Source of the DNA: Planctomycetota bacterium
GTDB taxonomy: Bacteria > Planctomycetota > Phycisphaerae > UBA1845
Direction: 5' to 3'
Assembly: GCA_022563615.1 (NCBI GenBank)
Contig: JADFMZ010000170.1
Coordinates: forward strand, 1 to 7,030
Length of the DNA stretch: 7,030 nt
Shown: piece by piece, positions 5,593 through 7,030 of the stretch
How positions within the stretch are numbered: the first letter of the stretch is position 1
Layout: each line of letters opens with the position of its first letter
Position numbers and translations under genes: made by a program
Notes under the pieces: generated by a model
Told to the model about the DNA's origin: nothing
The model's input: only the letters and a program-made list of their open reading frames with translations
Database searches by the model: none

Positions 5593-6058
5593 CGTGATTT
5601 CGGAACGTCGCCAGTAGACTCATAAAGGACTCCGTAAAGACGAAGTTGTGATCCGGCAAATCGAGCGAACGGTCTGCCGGGTTGATATGCGAGAAGATCA
5701 GGTCTACCTGGCCGATTGGCGCTTCGTTTTTGAACACCGTTCCGCTGGTGACCCCCGCGCGATCGTCGAGCGAATCGATCACGGCGTCGTAGCGCAACCG
5801 GTCGCCCGGCTTCGCATAATCGTCGAACCGGGCGCATCTAATCTTGGCAAGAATCACGTTCTCGGCAAATCCTCTGGCCTCGCCGACCAGGATGCCGGCG
5901 GTTTGGGCCATTCCCTCAATCATCAGGACCGCCGGCAACACGGGATCACCGGACGGTAGTTCCTGCAGGTATCCTTCGGACGCGGTCACCATCTTAACGG
6001 CTGACGCGCGACGCCCCGATGCGAACTCGACAAAGTGATCAATCCAGATCCAGGACAT
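5558..6058 (-). CDS. FabZ-like hotdog protein, probable (3R)-hydroxyacyl-ACP dehydratase homologue lacking the usual His
   Basis: The 166-residue product starts MSWIWIDHFVEFASGRRASA and has a single hotdog domain. Active enzymes of this fold dehydrate 3-hydroxyacyl-ACP to enoyl-ACP using a His in HFPG and an acidic residue in the central helix. The helix motif is present as LPAVLMIEGMAQTAGILVGE (41-60), with Glu48 at the acidic position. The HFPGxPxxP stretch reads ELPSGDPVLP (33-42), which places Leu34 where the His should be. LAKIRCARFDDYAKPGD (70-86) is the usual central strand. It may therefore be inactive, use another residue, or serve as the structural half of a heterodimer. ATG 6058 was chosen over the in-frame TTG at 6106, because GGAAGGG (6072-6066) sits 7 bases upstream and the family starts M-x-W-I-W-I-D. 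It lies 69 bases after the ACP gene. Confidence 0.85.
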   Translation of the reverse strand: MSWIWIDHFVEFASGRRASAVKMVTASEGYLQELPSGDPVLPAVLMIEGMAQTAGILVGEARGFAENVILAKIRCARFDDYAKPGDRLRYDAVIDSLDDRAGVTSGTVFKNEAPIGQVDLIFSHINPADRSLDLPDHNFVFTESFMSLLATFRNHGVEKVEQPGAG

Positions 6059-6127
6059 GCCTACGCCCTTCCGGGTGCGCCTTGTCCAACCGGCGTTTGT
6101 TTGCAAAGGAGTTCGTCAAACCGAAGC

Positions 6128-6520
6128 TCATGCCGCCGCCAGGCGGCCCTCCACGTACTTGAGGATCGTGTCGACCGTGAACAAGTCCGCCATCTTCGAA
6201 ACGTCGGGGGACTTCTCGAACTCGGTCAGGTCCGTGTGCGGCAGGGCCTCTTTCAACTTTACCAACCCCGACGCGGTGATTCGATCGCCGTCCAGATACT
6301 CCGGATTGTTCAGAATGTCGTCCGGGAAAAGTTCCCCTCGAGGAATCTTGATCGAAAAAGCCTTCTCAAGCCGGAACACGATGTCCAGAAAGTCGATGCT
6401 CTCAGCTCCGAGGTCGCCTTGCAGCGTCGCGTCGGAAACCACCTCTTCCGTGTCGACGCCCAACGCGTCGCTCAGAACATTCTGAATCTTCGAAAAAACA
6501 TCATCACGATCAGAATCCAT
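6128..6520 (-). CDS. Acyl carrier protein with extended C-terminus
   Basis: This is a dedicated ACP that would tether the growing chain through 4'-phosphopantetheine on Ser41, in GDLGAESIDFLDIVFRLE (35-52), the counterpart of the usual DSL motif. The N-terminal helix (about 7-20) and acidic helix II after Ser41 are typical. At 130 residues it is about 50 longer than E. coli AcpP. After IPRGELFPDDIL (59-70) comes an extra segment, then DVSKMADLFTVDTILKYVEG (106-125), which looks like the final ACP helix displaced by an insertion of some 35 residues. ATG 6520 was preferred over the in-frame TTG 6529, because GGAGG (6535-6531) is 10 bases from the ATG but one base from the TTG. It sits 21 bases after the truncated hotdog gene, within the same operon. 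Confidence 0.93.
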   Translation of the reverse strand: MDSDRDDVFSKIQNVLSDALGVDTEEVVSDATLQGDLGAESIDFLDIVFRLEKAFSIKIPRGELFPDDILNNPEYLDGDRITASGLVKLKEALPHTDLTEFEKSPDVSKMADLFTVDTILKYVEGRLAAA

Positions 6521-6530
6521 TCGAAACAAG

Positions 6531-6535
6531 CCTCC
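6531..6535 (-). promoter_or_regulatory. Ribosome binding site deciding the ACP start
   Basis: On the minus strand GGAGG precedes ATG 6520 by 10 bases. It is too close to the alternative TTG at 6529 to serve it. Confidence 0.6.
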
Positions 6536-6541
6536 ACGATT

Positions 6542-6919
6542 TCAGGTCAGAGAATCCTGCGATGGGGCATCAACTACCGCGCAAGGCACCCCGTCGCGCC
6601 GTCGTAACAATAACGCAAACCTCGCCCGTGCTTCCTTGACGATCCGGTCGGCGGTGGACCGGCCTTGCCGCTCCTGATCGGTGACGGAAACGTGTCGCAG
6701 GCTGAACCGCCCCTTGACCACCTCCATCTGATCGCAATACCCGATGCCGGAAAAATCACTGTCGCTATCCGACAAGCCGCGGCAGGTGACTTCCAACCTC
6801 AACAGTTGCCCAGGCCTGACGAAACTCTTATAAGTAACATTCCTAGCCTCGCGCAGCAAGATCACGATCGGAGCGAAATCCAAGGTGTGGCGAACCAACC
6901 AGCCGGACGACTCCACCAT
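6542..6919 (-). pseudogene. 5'-truncated FabZ-like hotdog gene (C-terminal part only)
   Basis: From 6919 the minus strand encodes MVESSGWLVRHTLDF and LLREARNVTYKSFVRPGQLL, ending at TGA 6544-6542 (125 residues). This resembles the C-terminal two thirds of planctomycete FabZ-type proteins, which I recall as 'LVQASAWLVR.T.DF...V.L.EARNVKY..FV.PG'. The preceding N-terminal strands and the HFPG active-site loop are absent. The frame stays open to 7003, but the added 28 residues (MTTSTLPLFRSRGFTPR...) look like antisense translation, and the opposite strand there reads like a real protein. So the 5' end of the gene appears to be cut off near 6919. It would have been the first gene of the visible operon, 21 bases before the ACP. 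A short functional protein from ATG 6919 cannot be excluded, but no good ribosome site precedes it. Confidence 0.65.
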
Positions 6920-7030
6920 CACCGCCGAACAGTGGCTGCGGGCTGGGTGGGCTCTCGGTGTGAAGCCGCGCGACCTGAAGAGCGGCAAGGTCGAGGTCGT
7001 CATCCGCGACGGCCGGCTGGCGGTGGTTGG
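6918..7030 (+). CDS. Partial coding-like frame of unknown function running off the right edge
   Basis: Read in the frame ATC ACC GCC, the plus strand gives ITAEQWLRAGWALGVKPRDL then KSGKVEVVIRDGRLAVV, with no stop to the edge. Third positions are mostly G or C and the residue mix looks like a genuine soluble domain, unlike the antisense frame. No start codon is visible and the frame continues leftwards into the hotdog gene, so the true boundary is probably a junction near 6918. I do not recognise the family. Confidence 0.35.
   Translation, partial: MTAEQWLRAGWALGVKPRDLKSGKVEVVIRDGRLAVV

Noticed and set aside
6035..6607. Plus-strand 190-residue frame across the ACP gene
   Set aside because: It crosses three real minus-strand gene boundaries, and the ACP motif on the minus strand is clear.
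1..7030. CRISPR array, toxin-antitoxin pair or phage module
   Set aside because: No regularly spaced direct repeats and no matching small gene pairs or structural phage genes were seen on either strand.

Overview
The window looks like chromosomal DNA from a high-GC bacterium, most likely a member of the Planctomycetota. That is an inference from gene style (a paired FabF-like ketosynthase operon, a hotdog protein starting MSWIWIDHFVEF, an ACP with a long tail, a small MGDFTPYQ-type protein), not from a marker gene. No taxonomic search was possible.

Layout. Positions 2-226 (+) hold the C-terminal end of a gene entering from the left, possibly a DegT/DnrJ-type sugar aminotransferase. It converges on a small conserved hypothetical gene (350-625, -), with a GC-rich hairpin between them. 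Next is panD (839-1246, +), aspartate decarboxylase with an intact self-cleavage site. A non-coding stretch follows with nested inverted repeats and candidate promoters, then a tRNA-His(GTG) at 1459-1533. Seven bases after the tRNA begins a complete IS3-family insertion sequence (1541-2869). It has about 40-bp terminal inverted repeats, orfA and orfB on the minus strand, an intact DD(35)E triad, and a textbook-looking -1 frameshift site, but no visible target duplication.

The right half is a tight minus-strand operon, read from 6919 down to 2926: the 3' part of a hotdog (FabZ-like) gene, an acyl carrier protein, a second hotdog dehydratase-like protein, a degenerate ketosynthase, and a complete ketosynthase. 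The set resembles a dedicated type II fatty-acid or polyene/polyketide synthase. The last gene has the full Cys-His-His triad. The one before it keeps the Cys but has lost both His, as expected of a chain-length-factor-like (KS-beta) partner. The dehydratase-like protein has lost the usual HFPG histidine. These genes probably build an unusual acyl chain on the dedicated ACP; the product cannot be read from this sequence.

At the far right the 5' half of the first hotdog gene is missing. From about 6918 the plus strand instead reads like the start or middle of an unrelated protein that runs off the window. This is either a rearrangement that removed the head of the operon or an assembly join.
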